64,000 nt of DNA from Devriesea agamarum. Its GTDB lineage: Bacteria; Actinomycetota; Actinomycetes; Actinomycetales; Dermabacteraceae. Below the pieces are notes generated by a model. The model was given only the letters and a program-made list of their open reading frames with translations. It had not been told where the DNA came from and searched no databases. Both the position numbers and the translations under genes were made by a program. Location of the stretch: assembly GCF_900070355.1 (NCBI RefSeq), contig NZ_LN849456.1:930001-994000 (forward strand), in the 5' to 3' direction. Positions 1-9,303 of this stretch are shown here, in pieces. Position 1 is the first letter of the stretch, and every line of letters begins with the position of its first letter.

Positions 1-2944
1 ATTCCGCCAGATCATCGCCTCTTCCAATTTCACGCCCTTTTGCATCTACCACGCGAAAATGCATTCGTAAATGGGCAGGCAATGTCCCAGGATTAAACTC
101 TGGACCGTATAGCGGGAGATCATCTGGCACTCCAGGCAAGGCCACCAGCTCATCGGCTACCGCTTCACAAAAGGTTTCCCCGTCCTGCGGTCCGTCGTCT
201 AGGAGAGCAGCTGCCACCGCTTTGGCTCGCTCAGGTGCCGGCACCAGATGCCGCCGGATTGGTTTAGGCAGTGTCCGGATCAGTTCGGTAATTAGTTCCT
301 GACGCATTCCCGGAACCAGCCAGTCAAAGCCCTGTGGTTTCAGCCTGTTCAGCACGGCGAGTGGCACCGTCGCCGTCACCCCGTCATGAGGCGACGGTTT
401 GGTATGGGTGCCGGGGTTGTAGGAATAGGTGAGCGGGATCGTGATGTCACCCTGTGTCCAGGTGCTCGGAAAATCTTGCTCGATGCGCCGCGCAGCCTCC
501 TCGGCCTCATCTCCGAGCAGAACGTCTTCGGTAAGGGTGAGCAGGTCGGGCTGATTGCGGCGGGTTTTCTTCCACCAGGAATCAAAATGCCGTCCCGAGA
601 CGACACTCTGCGGAATCCGCGCATCGTAAAAATCGAACAGAGCAGCATCGTCGGCAATCAGCCCACGACGTCGAGTTTTATGTTCGAGCTCTTCCATGCG
701 CTCCAAAAGCCGAGCGTTATCGCGCACAAAATGATGGCGAGTATTCCACTCACCGTCGATCAAAGCATGCCTGATAAAGAGATCCCGCGAGACCTCCGGG
801 TCAATCGCACCGTAGGAGACCACCCGATCGGCAACAATCGGCACGCCGAACAGCGTGACCTTTTCATGGGCCATTGCCGACGCCCGAGAGCTCGACCAAT
901 GCGGCTGACTGTAACTGCGTTTCACCACGTGGGAGCCGGCTCGCTCAATCCATGCAGGATCAATCCGTGCGACCGACCGAGCCCATAGCCGGGACGTCTC
1001 CACCAGCTCCGCCGCCATCACATAATCAGGACGTTTTTTCGCCAGCGCAGATCCGGGCCAGATTGCGAATTTGGCCCCTCGCGCTCCGTGATACTCCCGG
1101 TAACGCTCCTCATACAGCCCAACGTGGCTAAGCAATCCAGACAGAAGCGCCTGGTGAATCGCATCCGGCCCTGCCGGGTGTTCATTGGCGCGTAACCCAG
1201 CGTCAGCTGCCATCTCTTTAAGCTGGGCGTGCAGATCCCACCACTCCCGGATCCGCAAGTAGTGCAGATACTCTTCACGCAGTTCGCGCTTGAGCGCCGA
1301 ATTCGACAGTATCCGTCGCCGTTCCCGCACGTGGTTCCACAAATTCAGGTAGGCGAGAAAATCGCTGGCCTCATCTGAGAACCGGGCATGCAGCTGTTTA
1401 GCGCGCTCCGGCGCATCCAGCGGACGTTCACGCGGATCCTGAATCGCAAGGCCCGCCACGATAATGAGCACTTCACGCAAGCATCCAAGTCGTTCAGCCT
1501 CAATCAGCATGCGCGCCATGCGCACGTCCAGCGGGAATCTCGCTAACAACTGGCCACTGTCGGTCAGACGCCGACCACCAGGGGCGACGCGGTCATCCAC
1601 GATGGCCCCGAGCTCATGCAAAACCCGCAGACCGTCGGCCACCGCCCGCTTATCCGGGGACTCAACAAACGGGAACCGGTCGATATCCCCGAGACCGAGC
1701 GCCGTCATCTGCAAAACAACGGATGCTAGTGAGGTGCGCAGAATTTCTGGTTCGGTAAACTCCGGCCGGGAATTGAAGTCTTCTTCGGAATAGAGTCGAA
1801 TCGCGATACCCGCCTCGGTACGACCGCATCGCCCTGACCGTTGATTGGCGCTGGCTTGCGAAATCGGTTCAATGGGTAACCGTTGCACCTTGGTGCGTTG
1901 GGAGTACCGAGAAATGCGCGCGAGCCCAGAATCAATCACGTAGGTGATGCCCGGCACGGTTAACGACGTCTCAGCCACGTTGGTCGCCAGCACAATGCGC
2001 CGATTGACGGCACCCGGTTTAGGGCTAAAGATTTTCTCTTGGTCTGCGGCGGATAACCGCCCGAACAGAGGCAGAATCTCAACCGCCGAAGCGCGTTGCC
2101 TACCTTGCAGATGATCACCTAGGGCATCGGCAATTTCCCGAATCTCGCGCTCCCCCGGTAAAAACACGAGGATATCGCCGGGCCCCTCGGCTGCGAGTTC
2201 ATCAACGGCATCGCACACGGCCTGCGTTTCGTCTCGCTCAACCGACAACACATCCTCAACCGCGGGATCAGAGGTCTCCAGCTGGTCCAGTTGAGCATCA
2301 ACAACCAGCGGTCGGTAGCGCACCTCGACCGGATAGGTTCGACCCGACACTTCGATAATTGGGGCGGGTATCGCCGTCCCGTCTGCCCCTGGCACAGCGA
2401 AATGGCGAGAAAACCGCTCCGGATCAATGGTGGCAGAGGTGACGATGACCTTGAGGTCGGGCCGTTTAGGCAGGATCCGGCGCAGATATCCGAGGATCAC
2501 GTCGATGTTTAAGCTTCGTTCGTGGGCCTCATCGATGATCAGCGTGTCATACCGGCGCAACAGTCGATCATGCGCAATCTCCGCTAGCAGGATTCCATCT
2601 GTCATCAGCTTTAGCCGCGCGCCCTTAGCCACCTGCCGGGTAAACCTCACTTGGTATCCGACGTTGGCGTCACCGAGCTTTTCACCGAGCTCTGCGGAAA
2701 TACGCTGAGCGACCGACCGTGCAGCGATCCGACGCGGCTGAGTGTGTCCGATGAGTTTTCCGTGCGACCCTCGCCCGAGTTCAAGGCACATCTTGGGCAG
2801 CTGGGTGGTTTTTCCTGATCCGGTTTCACCCGCGATCACCACCACCTGGTGGTCGCGGATCGCCTGCATGATGTCCTCGCGGCGAGCAGAGACGGGCAGG
2901 TGATCGGGATAGGTGATGCGCAAAGGGGCGGAGATCGGATCCAT
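1..2944 (-). CDS. hrpA: ATP-dependent RNA helicase HrpA, DEAH box (C-terminus cut by window edge)
   Basis: The minus strand is open without a stop from an ATG at 2944 to base 1, giving about 981 residues; the rest lies outside the window. The N-terminus shows Walker A (GETGSGKTTQLPK), then TQPRRIAARSVAQR, the DEAH box (IIDEAHERSLN), motif III (VTSATID), and later ATNVAETSLTVPGI and QRSGRCGR of the second RecA domain. An HA2/OB-fold region and the HrpA-specific C-terminal segment begin after that. HrpA is a cytoplasmic ATP-driven helicase acting on mRNA and stalled ribosomes. Actinobacterial HrpA proteins are usually about 1300 residues, so roughly 300 are missing here. No good Shine-Dalgarno site precedes the ATG, but the MDPISAPLRITYP beginning fits the family. 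The gene runs divergently from tdh, with 247 bp between them. Confidence 0.95.
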   Translation of the reverse strand, partial: MDPISAPLRITYPDHLPVSARREDIMQAIRDHQVVVIAGETGSGKTTQLPKMCLELGRGSHGKLIGHTQPRRIAARSVAQRISAELGEKLGDANVGYQVRFTRQVAKGARLKLMTDGILLAEIAHDRLLRRYDTLIIDEAHERSLNIDVILGYLRRILPKRPDLKVIVTSATIDPERFSRHFAVPGADGTAIPAPIIEVSGRTYPVEVRYRPLVVDAQLDQLETSDPAVEDVLSVERDETQAVCDAVDELAAEGPGDILVFLPGEREIREIADALGDHLQGRQRASAVEILPLFGRLSAADQEKIFSPKPGAVNRRIVLATNVAETSLTVPGITYVIDSGLARISRYSQRTKVQRLPIEPISQASANQRSGRCGRTEAGIAIRLYSEEDFNSRPEFTEPEILRTSLASVVLQMTALGLGDIDRFPFVESPDKRAVADGLRVLHELGAIVDDRVAPGGRRLTDSGQLLARFPLDVRMARMLIEAERLGCLREVLIIVAGLAIQDPRERPLDAPERAKQLHARFSDEASDFLAYLNLWNHVRERRRILSNSALKRELREEYLHYLRIREWWDLHAQLKEMAADAGLRANEHPAGPDAIHQALLSGLLSHVGLYEERYREYHGARGAKFAIWPGSALAKKRPDYVMAAELVETSRLWARSVARIDPAWIERAGSHVVKRSYSQPHWSSSRASAMAHEKVTLFGVPIVADRVVSYGAIDPEVSRDLFIRHALIDGEWNTRHHFVRDNARLLERMEELEHKTRRRGLIADDAALFDFYDARIPQSVVSGRHFDSWWKKTRRNQPDLLTLTEDVLLGDEAEEAARRIEQDFPSTWTQGDITIPLTYSYNPGTHTKPSPHDGVTATVPLAVLNRLKPQGFDWLVPGMRQELITELIRTLPKPIRRHLVPAPERAKAVAAALLDDGPQDGETFCEAVADELVALPGVPDDLPLYGPEFNPGTLPAHLRMHFRVVDAKGREIGRGDDLAE

Positions 2945-3191
2945 GGCGGGCGTCAGTCTACCGGGCACATGCCATGGCGTCGCCTATTTTTACGCCCCGC
3001 TCATCAGCTGGAGTTCATGAGCCTAGGTTCATCGGTCTGGGCGTAGAAAAACACCTGGCCCCCACCAGATGTGTTGGCGTGGATTGCATGCCTACCCTCA
3101 CCAAACATTCACCCTCACCCGGCGGGCGATGTTAACGTGACCGAGACGGGGCAACCGCCCTCCCATCACTCTGCGTGCACGAAGGAAGCCG

Positions 3192-4253
3192 ATGAAGGCG
3201 CTGTTGAAGTCCTCCCCTGCCCCTGGTCTGGAACTCGTGGATATCCCAGAACCTAAGGTCGGACCGGGCGACGTGAAAATCCGTGTGCTGCGGGCAGGTA
3301 TCTGCGGCACTGATCTGCATATTCTCGCTTGGGACACCTCTGCCCAAAGCATGTGCGACACGGTGCCGTTCACACCGGGCCACGAGTTTTACGGTGAAGT
3401 GGTCGAGATCGGCGCCGACGTGACGGATGTTCGGCTCGGGGATCGGGTCTCCGGCGAAGGACACGTAGTGTGCGGATACTGCCGAAACTGCCGTGCAGGC
3501 CGCCGCCAGATGTGCATCCGCACTCGCAGCGTAGGGGTGCAACGCGACGGAGCCTTCGCCGAATACGTCACCATTCCCCAGCACAATGTGTGGGTTCACG
3601 AACATGACGGAAAAACTGAGGTGATTCCCCCTGAACTCGGCGCCGTTTTCGATCCACTCGGTAATGCAGTCCACACCGCCTTGAAGTTCCCCTTGATCGG
3701 GGAAGATGTGCTGGTGACCGGTGCGGGCCCGATCGGTCAAATGGCTGCGGCCGTAGCCCGCCATGCCGGCGCTCGATATATCGCAATCACTGACGTCAGC
3801 GCCCACCGCCTGGAGATGGCCAAAAACATGGGTGTGGACCTCACGGTCGACGTGTCGCAAAGCAGTATCCGCGATGCCCAGAGGCGCCTTGGTCTTAAAG
3901 AGGGTTTCGACATCGGCTTAGAAATATCGGGGCAGCCCAGTGCCATCGCCGAAATGATAGAGAACATGAACCACGGTGGGAAGATCGCCCTGCTGGGCCT
4001 ACCTTCTAAGGATTTCACCCTCAATTTCGGGGTGGTGATCACCCATATGCTCACGCTCCAAGGCATTTACGGGCGTGAGATGTATGAAACCTGGAATGCC
4101 GTGGCGGCCATGATGATGACAAGCGCTCACTTACGCGGCCAGATCCTCGCGACAATCTCCGATGTCCTTCCAGCCTCACAATGGGCTCGCGGTTATGAAA
4201 TCGCCCGCTCGGGCAGCGGTGGAAAAGTCGTCCTCGACTGGGAGAATATTTGA
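3192..4253 (+). CDS. tdh: L-threonine 3-dehydrogenase
   Basis: This 353-residue zinc medium-chain dehydrogenase oxidises L-threonine to 2-amino-3-ketobutyrate with NAD+. The catalytic zinc ligands Cys38 (GICGTD) and His64-Glu65 (TPGHE) are present, as are the four structural-zinc cysteines 94, 97, 100 and 108. VTGAGPIGQMAAAVA marks the nucleotide-binding fold. Similarity to E. coli Tdh runs along the whole chain, including GDRVSGEGH, DPLGNAVHTAL and GIYGREMYETW. An AAGGAAG site lies just ahead of the ATG. The next gene, kbl, supplies the partner enzyme that cleaves the unstable ketone product, so function is well supported by context. The two genes are separated by 115 bp, still likely one transcript. 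Confidence 0.95.
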   Translation: MKALLKSSPAPGLELVDIPEPKVGPGDVKIRVLRAGICGTDLHILAWDTSAQSMCDTVPFTPGHEFYGEVVEIGADVTDVRLGDRVSGEGHVVCGYCRNCRAGRRQMCIRTRSVGVQRDGAFAEYVTIPQHNVWVHEHDGKTEVIPPELGAVFDPLGNAVHTALKFPLIGEDVLVTGAGPIGQMAAAVARHAGARYIAITDVSAHRLEMAKNMGVDLTVDVSQSSIRDAQRRLGLKEGFDIGLEISGQPSAIAEMIENMNHGGKIALLGLPSKDFTLNFGVVITHMLTLQGIYGREMYETWNAVAAMMMTSAHLRGQILATISDVLPASQWARGYEIARSGSGGKVVLDWENI

Positions 4254-4368
4254 GTAAAGGTGCGGGCCTGCACCACCCCGGCAGATCAACGCACCCCATA
4301 CTGTGTCACCGTCCGACTGGGGCCGTCACGTGACAACGGCCTGACCATATCCTCACGGGAGAAAAGCT

Positions 4369-5595
4369 ATGTACACCGATCTGAAGTCTCAGTTACACGC
4401 TGAGCTCGACGATATCCGCGAGGCGGGAACCTATAAAGCCGAGCGCACTTTAACCACGCCCCAGTCAGCGCACGTCCTGGCGGCGATGCCGGGACGTTCA
4501 GCACAGAAGGTCCTCAATTTCTGCGCAAATAACTACCTCGGCCTCGCGGACCATCCCGATCTCATTGCCGCAGCAAAGTCATCGCTGGACAGCCACGGAT
4601 TCGGAATGGCGAGCGTGCGATTCATCTGCGGTACGCAGGATACCCACGTCGAATTGGAACGTCGCGTGAGTGAATTCCTGGGCACCGACGACACTATTTT
4701 GTTTTCCTCGTGTTTCGACGCCAATGGGGGTGTGTTTGAATCACTCTTTGGGCCGGAGGACGCGATTGTCTCCGATGAGCTCAACCATGCCTCCTTGATT
4801 GATGGCATCCGCCTATCGAAAGCAGCCCGGTTCCGTTACCGCAACGCCGACATGGACGAACTTCGCGCTCAGTTGGAGACGGTGCGCACCTTGCGCGAAG
4901 GGCGCGGGGCGCGGCGAACTGTGATCGTGACCGACGGTGTGTTTTCCATGGATGGTTATCTGGCTCCGCTGCCTGAGATCTGTGATCTCGCGGATGAGTT
5001 CGGCGCGCTAGTTCTGGTCGATGATTCGCATGCGGTCGGTTTTATGGGGGCAACCGGGGCGGGTACGCCGGAGCATTTTGGAGTGAGTGACCGGGTCGAT
5101 CTCTACACCGGCACCTTCGGTAAGGCTCTCGGCGGTGCCAGCGGAGGTTATGTCTCCGGCCACGCTGAAATCATCGAGTTGTTGCGTCAACGGGCGCGCC
5201 CGTACCTGTTTTCCAACTCGTTGGCTCCTGCCATTGTGGCTGCGACCCTCACGGCTTTAGATCTGGTCGCGCACAGCGGTGATCTACGGACGCGCCTGTT
5301 CGATAACGCCTCCTTGTTCCGGCGCCGGATGAGCGAGGAAGGATTCGATCTGCTGCCCGGTGAGCACGCGATTGTTCCGGTGATGTTCGGTGATGCCGCT
5401 CTGGCTGGGCGCATCGCAGATTCCCTGCTCTCCCACGGCGTCTATGTCACAGCGTTCTCGTACCCGGTCGTCCCGCAGGGTAAGGCGCGTATCCGTGTGC
5501 AGTTGTCCGCCGCGCACACCCCGCAGGATATTGAGGCCTGCGTAGCCGCCTTTGTGTCGGCGCGCGACGAGGTGATGGCGGCGGACAACTGCTGA
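4369..5595 (+). CDS. kbl: Glycine C-acetyltransferase (2-amino-3-ketobutyrate CoA ligase)
   Basis: This 408-residue PLP enzyme of the alpha-oxoamine synthase family splits 2-amino-3-ketobutyrate with CoA into glycine and acetyl-CoA, the second step of threonine breakdown after Tdh. The PLP lysine is Lys252 in [13 protein letters not shown]; the cofactor aspartate and histidine appear in [13 protein letters not shown]. The N-terminal [15 protein letters not shown] is typical of Kbl. Length matches the family (about 400). A GGGAGAAAAG site precedes the ATG. The gene ends only 14 bp before the convergent dhaM stop, with no obvious terminator in between, so read-through antisense to dhaM is possible. 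Confidence 0.95.
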   Translation: MYTDLKSQLHAELDDIREAGTYKAERTLTTPQSAHVLAAMPGRSAQKVLNFCANNYLGLADHPDLIAAAKSSLDSHGFGMASVRFICGTQDTHVELERRVSEFLGTDDTILFSSCFDANGGVFESLFGPEDAIVSDELNHASLIDGIRLSKAARFRYRNADMDELRAQLETVRTLREGRGARRTVIVTDGVFSMDGYLAPLPEICDLADEFGALVLVDDSHAVGFMGATGAGTPEHFGVSDRVDLYTGTFGKALGGASGGYVSGHAEIIELLRQRARPYLFSNSLAPAIVAATLTALDLVAHSGDLRTRLFDNASLFRRRMSEEGFDLLPGEHAIVPVMFGDAALAGRIADSLLSHGVYVTAFSYPVVPQGKARIRVQLSAAHTPQDIEACVAAFVSARDEVMAADNC

Positions 5596-5609
5596 ACCGG
5601 TAATGGCAC

Positions 5610-6170
5610 TTAGGCGTTGCCAGTGACCGTGCGCAAATGCTCTTGTTTCGCCTCGCCGGCAATATTGGCATCCTCGGCGACTTGGTCAAGGTCAGCGCCT
5701 GACGCGGCTGCCACGACAGCCCCGATCAATCCTTCGACCAGCGGCGCCGGAGATAACTGCACCTTGGCAGCGATATCCGGGTCGATAAACTCTAAGGCCG
5801 TTTCTGCGGCAAGAACCGCGCTGCCTAGATCCATCAGCACCAGCACACCCTGCGCATCTGCCACGGCTTGAATAGCATCGGCGATGGCCGCAGCGTCGGT
5901 GCCTAGCTCCCACTGTTGTGCGTTATCGCCTCCGCCGCAGTCTGTTGCGCTCTTGGGACCAGGTTGGGGGTCGCACTCTCGAGCGTCTGCGTTGTCATGA
6001 GTATCAGCGGTTTCGTGAGCATCGGCAGTCTCTCGTGATGTGCTGTGCCGACGGATTCCAGCGGCAATGCGGATCGGAAGGTCAGCGCTGCCGGGAATCA
6101 TTTGGCTTGCGAGATCGACAGCAGCGCGTGCCAAAGGGTACGAGTGAGAAACGATCACAATACCGGTCAT
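5610..6170 (-). CDS. dhaM: PTS-dependent dihydroxyacetone kinase, phosphotransferase subunit DhaM
   Basis: DhaM has an EIIA-mannose-type fold and passes phosphate from HPr to the ADP held by DhaL. His9 in IVIVSHS is the expected phospho-acceptor. Only the EIIA-like domain is present; there is no fused HPr or EI part. Between about residues 38 and 85 lies an inserted, low-complexity stretch rich in Ala, Asp, His and Thr (imperfect repeats like ETADAHETADTHDNADA) where other DhaM proteins have a short loop before the GTDA segment. That makes the protein 186 residues instead of about 135. The ATG overlaps the dhaL stop in an ATGA, so the two are translationally coupled. Confidence 0.9.
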   Translation of the reverse strand: MTGIVIVSHSYPLARAAVDLASQMIPGSADLPIRIAAGIRRHSTSRETADAHETADTHDNADARECDPQPGPKSATDCGGGDNAQQWELGTDAAAIADAIQAVADAQGVLVLMDLGSAVLAAETALEFIDPDIAAKVQLSPAPLVEGLIGAVVAAASGADLDQVAEDANIAGEAKQEHLRTVTGNA

Positions 6171-6880
6171 TGGCCATCCTCCGGGTCAGAACCGTTCGGC
6201 GATGTTGTATCGGCCCCGGCATCGGTAGCGGGGGCCAGGGTTTCTGCTGCCGTTGACCATAAAATCGCGGTCGATGCGCTACCGGGATCAATGTGCCCTA
6301 CTGAACGTTCCCCGAGGTAAGAAGCACGTCCCTTGGTTGCGGCGAGATTGCGGGTGGCATCGCGCCCACTGGCCGCGGCTTCGGCTCCACTTTCCAACGC
6401 ACCGGCTAGGTCATCGGGAGCGACAGTAAGTTGCTGCTCCATCGCATCGAGTGCGGGCAGCCAAGCATCTAACATGGTTTTCTCTCCTGCTTGGGCCTTA
6501 CCCCGCTGGCAGATTCCCTCCACGCCGGCGCGCAGAGCCGCACCCCAGGCGCGAGCATCCAGGCTCTCAGCGCTTCCGGCACTGGTTCCGGCGCGTAGAA
6601 AAAACGTTCCGTACAGCGGGCCCGACGCCCCACCGATGGTGGAGACCAGCGTCATTCCGACTTTCTTGAGAAGCTCCCCCGGTGTGCTCAATTCATGCTG
6701 GTCGAGCAGGGATCGTACGGCGGTAAAACCTCGGGCCATATTCGCGCCATGATCTGCGTCGCCGATCGCAGCGTCTAATTCGGTGAGGTAACTGGCCTGA
6801 GCGTCAATGTCATCGGCTGCCCGCCGCAGCCATGCCTCCACCTCGTGAAGCCCTACGGTGTGCTTAGTTGTGTCGGTCAT
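6167..6880 (-). CDS. dhaL: Dihydroxyacetone kinase, ADP-binding subunit DhaL
   Basis: DhaL holds ADP as a fixed cofactor, accepts phosphate from DhaM and gives it to dihydroxyacetone bound to DhaK. The Mg-ADP aspartates are visible as Asp36, Asp41 and Asp43 in LDAAIGDADHG. The start chosen is the ATG at 6880, preceded by AGGAAGG; the frame is open further upstream (to 7021) but that would overlap dhaK and add unrelated residues. The product is 237 residues, slightly long because of an Asp/Ser/Pro-rich tail. It sits 79 bp after dhaK and overlaps dhaM by 4 bp. Confidence 0.93.
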   Translation of the reverse strand: MTDTTKHTVGLHEVEAWLRRAADDIDAQASYLTELDAAIGDADHGANMARGFTAVRSLLDQHELSTPGELLKKVGMTLVSTIGGASGPLYGTFFLRAGTSAGSAESLDARAWGAALRAGVEGICQRGKAQAGEKTMLDAWLPALDAMEQQLTVAPDDLAGALESGAEAAASGRDATRNLAATKGRASYLGERSVGHIDPGSASTAILWSTAAETLAPATDAGADTTSPNGSDPEDGQ

Positions 6881-6959
6881 CGCCGAACCTTCCTCATGCA
6901 TGTTCTGATAGCACTGTTTTCCGACACCCCGGTCAGTTCTTTGACAGGAGTGTGGTTCG

Positions 6960-7958
6960 TTATCGTCCCCAGCGCATTCCTGGGGTCTCAACCGGGGCAT
7001 CCCATAGGCGAATGAGCTCATCGCTGACGGGAAGCACCGTGAGGGAGCACCCCGCCATATCGAGACTCGTGATGTAGTTACCCACCAAGCTGCGCTCGAC
7101 GTGGATTCCCCGTTTGCTCAGTAGCGCATCGATTTCGCCGGACATTAGGTACAGCTCTAACAGCGGGGTGCCACCCATTCCGTTGACCATCATGATGACC
7201 CGGTCGGCATCCGGCATTTCTGCAAGGACCGGTTCTATCAGCTGTTCGGCAATGTCGTGGGCAGGGGCAAGAGGTACCCGATGCCGCCCTGGTTCACCAT
7301 GGATACCAATACCAATTTCAATCTCGTCCTCGGGAAGGTCGAAGGACGGTTTTCCGTGCGCGGGAACCGTGCAGGAGGTGAGCGCCAGCCCGAGAGAACG
7401 ACCTGTGTCGATAACTTTCTGCGCAATGGCTGCAACCTCGTCGAGGCTTTGGCCTTCCTCAGCCGCGGCGCCAGCGATCTTTTCGACGAGAACCGTGAGG
7501 CCCACTCCCCGGCGCCCGGCGGTATATAGGGAATCCTCAACAGCGACATCATCGTTGACCACGACGGATGCGACCCGGACTCCGTGCTCAGCCTCGACGA
7601 TTTCCGCGGCCATCTCAAAATTCATGACGTCGCCGGTGTAGTTCTTCACGATATGCAAAACTCCAGCACCCGCATCGACTGCATGCGTCGCAGCAATAAT
7701 CTGGTCCGGGACTGGGGACGTGAAAACTTCTCCTGCACAGGCGGCATCTAGCATCCCGTATCCGACGAAGCCGCCGTGTAACGGCTCATGCCCAGAACCC
7801 CCACCCGAGACCAGCGCCACTTTGCCCCGTTGCTTAGGTGTGGCCCTGAGAACTACGCGATGCTCGTGGTCAACGCGCAGATGATGAGGGTGGGCCGCCG
7901 CCATACCCCGGAGGGCATCCGCAACGACAGTGTCAGCGGTATTGATGAGCTTTTTCAT
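6960..7958 (-). CDS. dhaK: Dihydroxyacetone kinase, substrate-binding subunit DhaK
   Basis: DhaK binds dihydroxyacetone covalently through a histidine: His220 in GIGIHGEPG. The early VSGGGSGHEPLHGGFVGYGML and NYTGDVMNFEMA blocks are diagnostic. Length is 332 residues, usual for the family. It is the first gene of the dhaK-dhaL-dhaM operon, which converts dihydroxyacetone to dihydroxyacetone phosphate with PEP as final phosphate donor, in the cytoplasm. No DhaR/DhaS-type regulator is seen beside it; the gene upstream on the same strand encodes an ImmA/IrrE-like protein of probable mobile origin. Confidence 0.95.
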   Translation of the reverse strand: MKKLINTADTVVADALRGMAAAHPHHLRVDHEHRVVLRATPKQRGKVALVSGGGSGHEPLHGGFVGYGMLDAACAGEVFTSPVPDQIIAATHAVDAGAGVLHIVKNYTGDVMNFEMAAEIVEAEHGVRVASVVVNDDVAVEDSLYTAGRRGVGLTVLVEKIAGAAAEEGQSLDEVAAIAQKVIDTGRSLGLALTSCTVPAHGKPSFDLPEDEIEIGIGIHGEPGRHRVPLAPAHDIAEQLIEPVLAEMPDADRVIMMVNGMGGTPLLELYLMSGEIDALLSKRGIHVERSLVGNYITSLDMAGCSLTVLPVSDELIRLWDAPVETPGMRWGR

Positions 7959-8033
7959 AATCGAACTCTAGCGCCCTGCTGTGACCCGCAGCTTCACTCT
8001 GCACAATGGTGCACGGTGCCATCGACCGGGTGG

Positions 8034-8465
8034 CTAGGCGGCAAGTTCGAGGTCGGAGCACACCTTAGAAACTGCCTTCCGTTCATCTGCGTTCAGCCGG
8101 TCGAGCCTGGTCGCAACCGTTGCTGGCATCACCCACAGCTCATCAGCGAGTTCTTGCAGGTCACGGGTCCAGCGTAGCGCCCAGACGAGGTCATCGAGTG
8201 AGATCAGCCTGCGAGCTGTTTCCTCCTCGACGCTGCGCTCCTCTGCTGCGCTGCATGGGTTTCGATGCCCGCGCTCTAAGTGAATCGTTTCATGACAGAT
8301 AGCCACGCGGCGCTCTGCCTGAACCAGTCGTGAGCGCAGTCTAATCAGAGCGATGCCGTCCGTTTCAGCGAGACGGCCAGCAGGAAGCTCGCCATATTCG
8401 ACGCGCACATGGGGCCAGTGATCACGAAGATGACGCCAGGGATGATGAAGTTCGCGCGGAGACAT
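8034..8465 (-). CDS. ImmA/IrrE-type metallopeptidase-like protein
   Basis: This 143-residue protein has an HETIHLERGH motif (HExxH type) near residue 58, in the place used by ImmA/IrrE (COG2856-like) proteins. Such proteins usually cut or antagonise the repressor of an adjacent phage or integrative element. It follows the HTH gene at 8517-9101 on the same strand, 51 bp downstream, which is the usual regulator/antirepressor arrangement. The C-terminal half (from about residue 75) looks like a small helical domain. No signal peptide or membrane segment. Assignment rests on the zinc motif, size and neighbour; which protein it cleaves is unknown. Confidence 0.7.
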   Translation of the reverse strand: MSPRELHHPWRHLRDHWPHVRVEYGELPAGRLAETDGIALIRLRSRLVQAERRVAICHETIHLERGHRNPCSAAEERSVEEETARRLISLDDLVWALRWTRDLQELADELWVMPATVATRLDRLNADERKAVSKVCSDLELAA

Positions 8466-8516
8466 ATCGCCATCCTAGGGATGAGCCATGACATACGAAC
8501 TCATCGTGGGGCGCGT

Positions 8517-9101
8517 TCATTCCTCGGGTTCTCCTCCATGCTCACCGCTTTGTGGCTCTTCGCCATGCTCGCCGTACTGCGGTTCTTCTCCCAGCTCTTC
8601 AGATAGGGCATCGAGGTAGTCACGGATCGAGGTTCCAGACATCGCCGCACGATCCTGTTCATCTGCCGCAGCACCAATGGTGGGAGCAGGAGGGACTGGG
8701 CGAACGGTGCCCGGTTTCACCAATGGCACGACGCCGTTTCCATTGTGTGCACCGGCAGCACGCGCTCTATCGAGCCGACGTGCGATCTCAGCAAGCAATG
8801 CCATGTCCGATGCTTGCGAGAGGTGTGTTTCTTCGGTTACCCGATGTAGTTCCTGCTCCTGGGGTCGTAGCCTCGGTTCGTGACCGTCACGCAACCGGGC
8901 GAGATCACCGCGCTCCCAGCCGAGTTCCTTTTCAATCTTGGCTCGGTTGACCTCGAGTGGCCAGCGTTCGCCTCGCTCCAGAGACCGGAGAGTTTTATCG
9001 GTCACGCCCGCACGGTCAGCAAGAGCGTTCATGCTGAGCCTGAGATCTACGCGGCGCGCGGTTACTTTACGTCCAACTCTCTTGAGGGCATCATCAGTCA
9101 T
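8517..9101 (-). CDS. Helix-turn-helix (XRE-type) repressor with repeat-bearing acidic tail
   Basis: An XRE-type HTH occupies about residues 5-60, with the pattern LSMNALADRAGVTDKTLRSLE. The rest is a hydrophilic linker and a C-terminal tail with two 9-residue repeats of the type EEPQxGEHG followed by a third partial copy (coded by 27-bp repeats at about 8520-8590). The start is placed at the ATG at 9101 behind a GGTGGTG stretch; the open frame extends to 9242 but that part would cover the presumed operator. It is divergent from a second HTH gene and followed by the ImmA/IrrE-like gene, so it is the likely repressor of a phage-type switch. 194 residues. Confidence 0.75.
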   Translation of the reverse strand: MTDDALKRVGRKVTARRVDLRLSMNALADRAGVTDKTLRSLERGERWPLEVNRAKIEKELGWERGDLARLRDGHEPRLRPQEQELHRVTEETHLSQASDMALLAEIARRLDRARAAGAHNGNGVVPLVKPGTVRPVPPAPTIGAAADEQDRAAMSGTSIRDYLDALSEELGEEPQYGEHGEEPQSGEHGGEPEE

Positions 9102-9190
9102 GACACCACCACACCAGAAACGCGGAGAAACAGCAAGGGGTTCTTTATAAATCGGCTCGGGCGTTTTACATGGGGAAGTACTGAAAACTC

Positions 9191-9210
9191 GGTTTACAAA
9201 ATGGTAAACC
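9191..9210. promoter_or_regulatory. Palindromic operator candidate between two divergent HTH genes
   Basis: A perfect inverted repeat GGTTTAC-N6-GTAAACC lies in the 202-bp gap between the divergent HTH genes. Related half-sites occur nearby (GTTTTAC near 9166, GGTACACC at 9233-9240). Its position fits a repressor operator acting on both promoters. That a local HTH protein binds it is inference. Confidence 0.5.
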
Positions 9211-9267
9211 CACAGCAAGTTACGTTTCCTCTGGTACACCAAACTACAGAATGATTCTTGATGTTAC

Positions 9268-9297
9268 TTGACATCTTTCCCCTAGTTTCCCTATCGT
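9268..9297 (+). promoter_or_regulatory. Sigma-70-type promoter, probably giving a leaderless mRNA
   Basis: TTGACA at 9268-9273 and TATCGT at 9292-9297 are separated by 18 bp. The expected start of transcription, about 7 bp after the -10 hexamer, falls on or next to the ATG at 9304, and no Shine-Dalgarno site is present. The transcript would therefore be leaderless, common in actinobacteria. Confidence 0.5.
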
Positions 9298-9303
9298 TTT
9301 GTC

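Noticed and set aside
386-988. 200-residue plus-strand gene at the left end
   Set aside because: Shadow of hrpA, which is open through the whole stretch on the minus strand.
5596-5640. Terminator between kbl and dhaM
   Set aside because: Only a four-base GGCA/TGCC core pairs with few extra bases; too weak.
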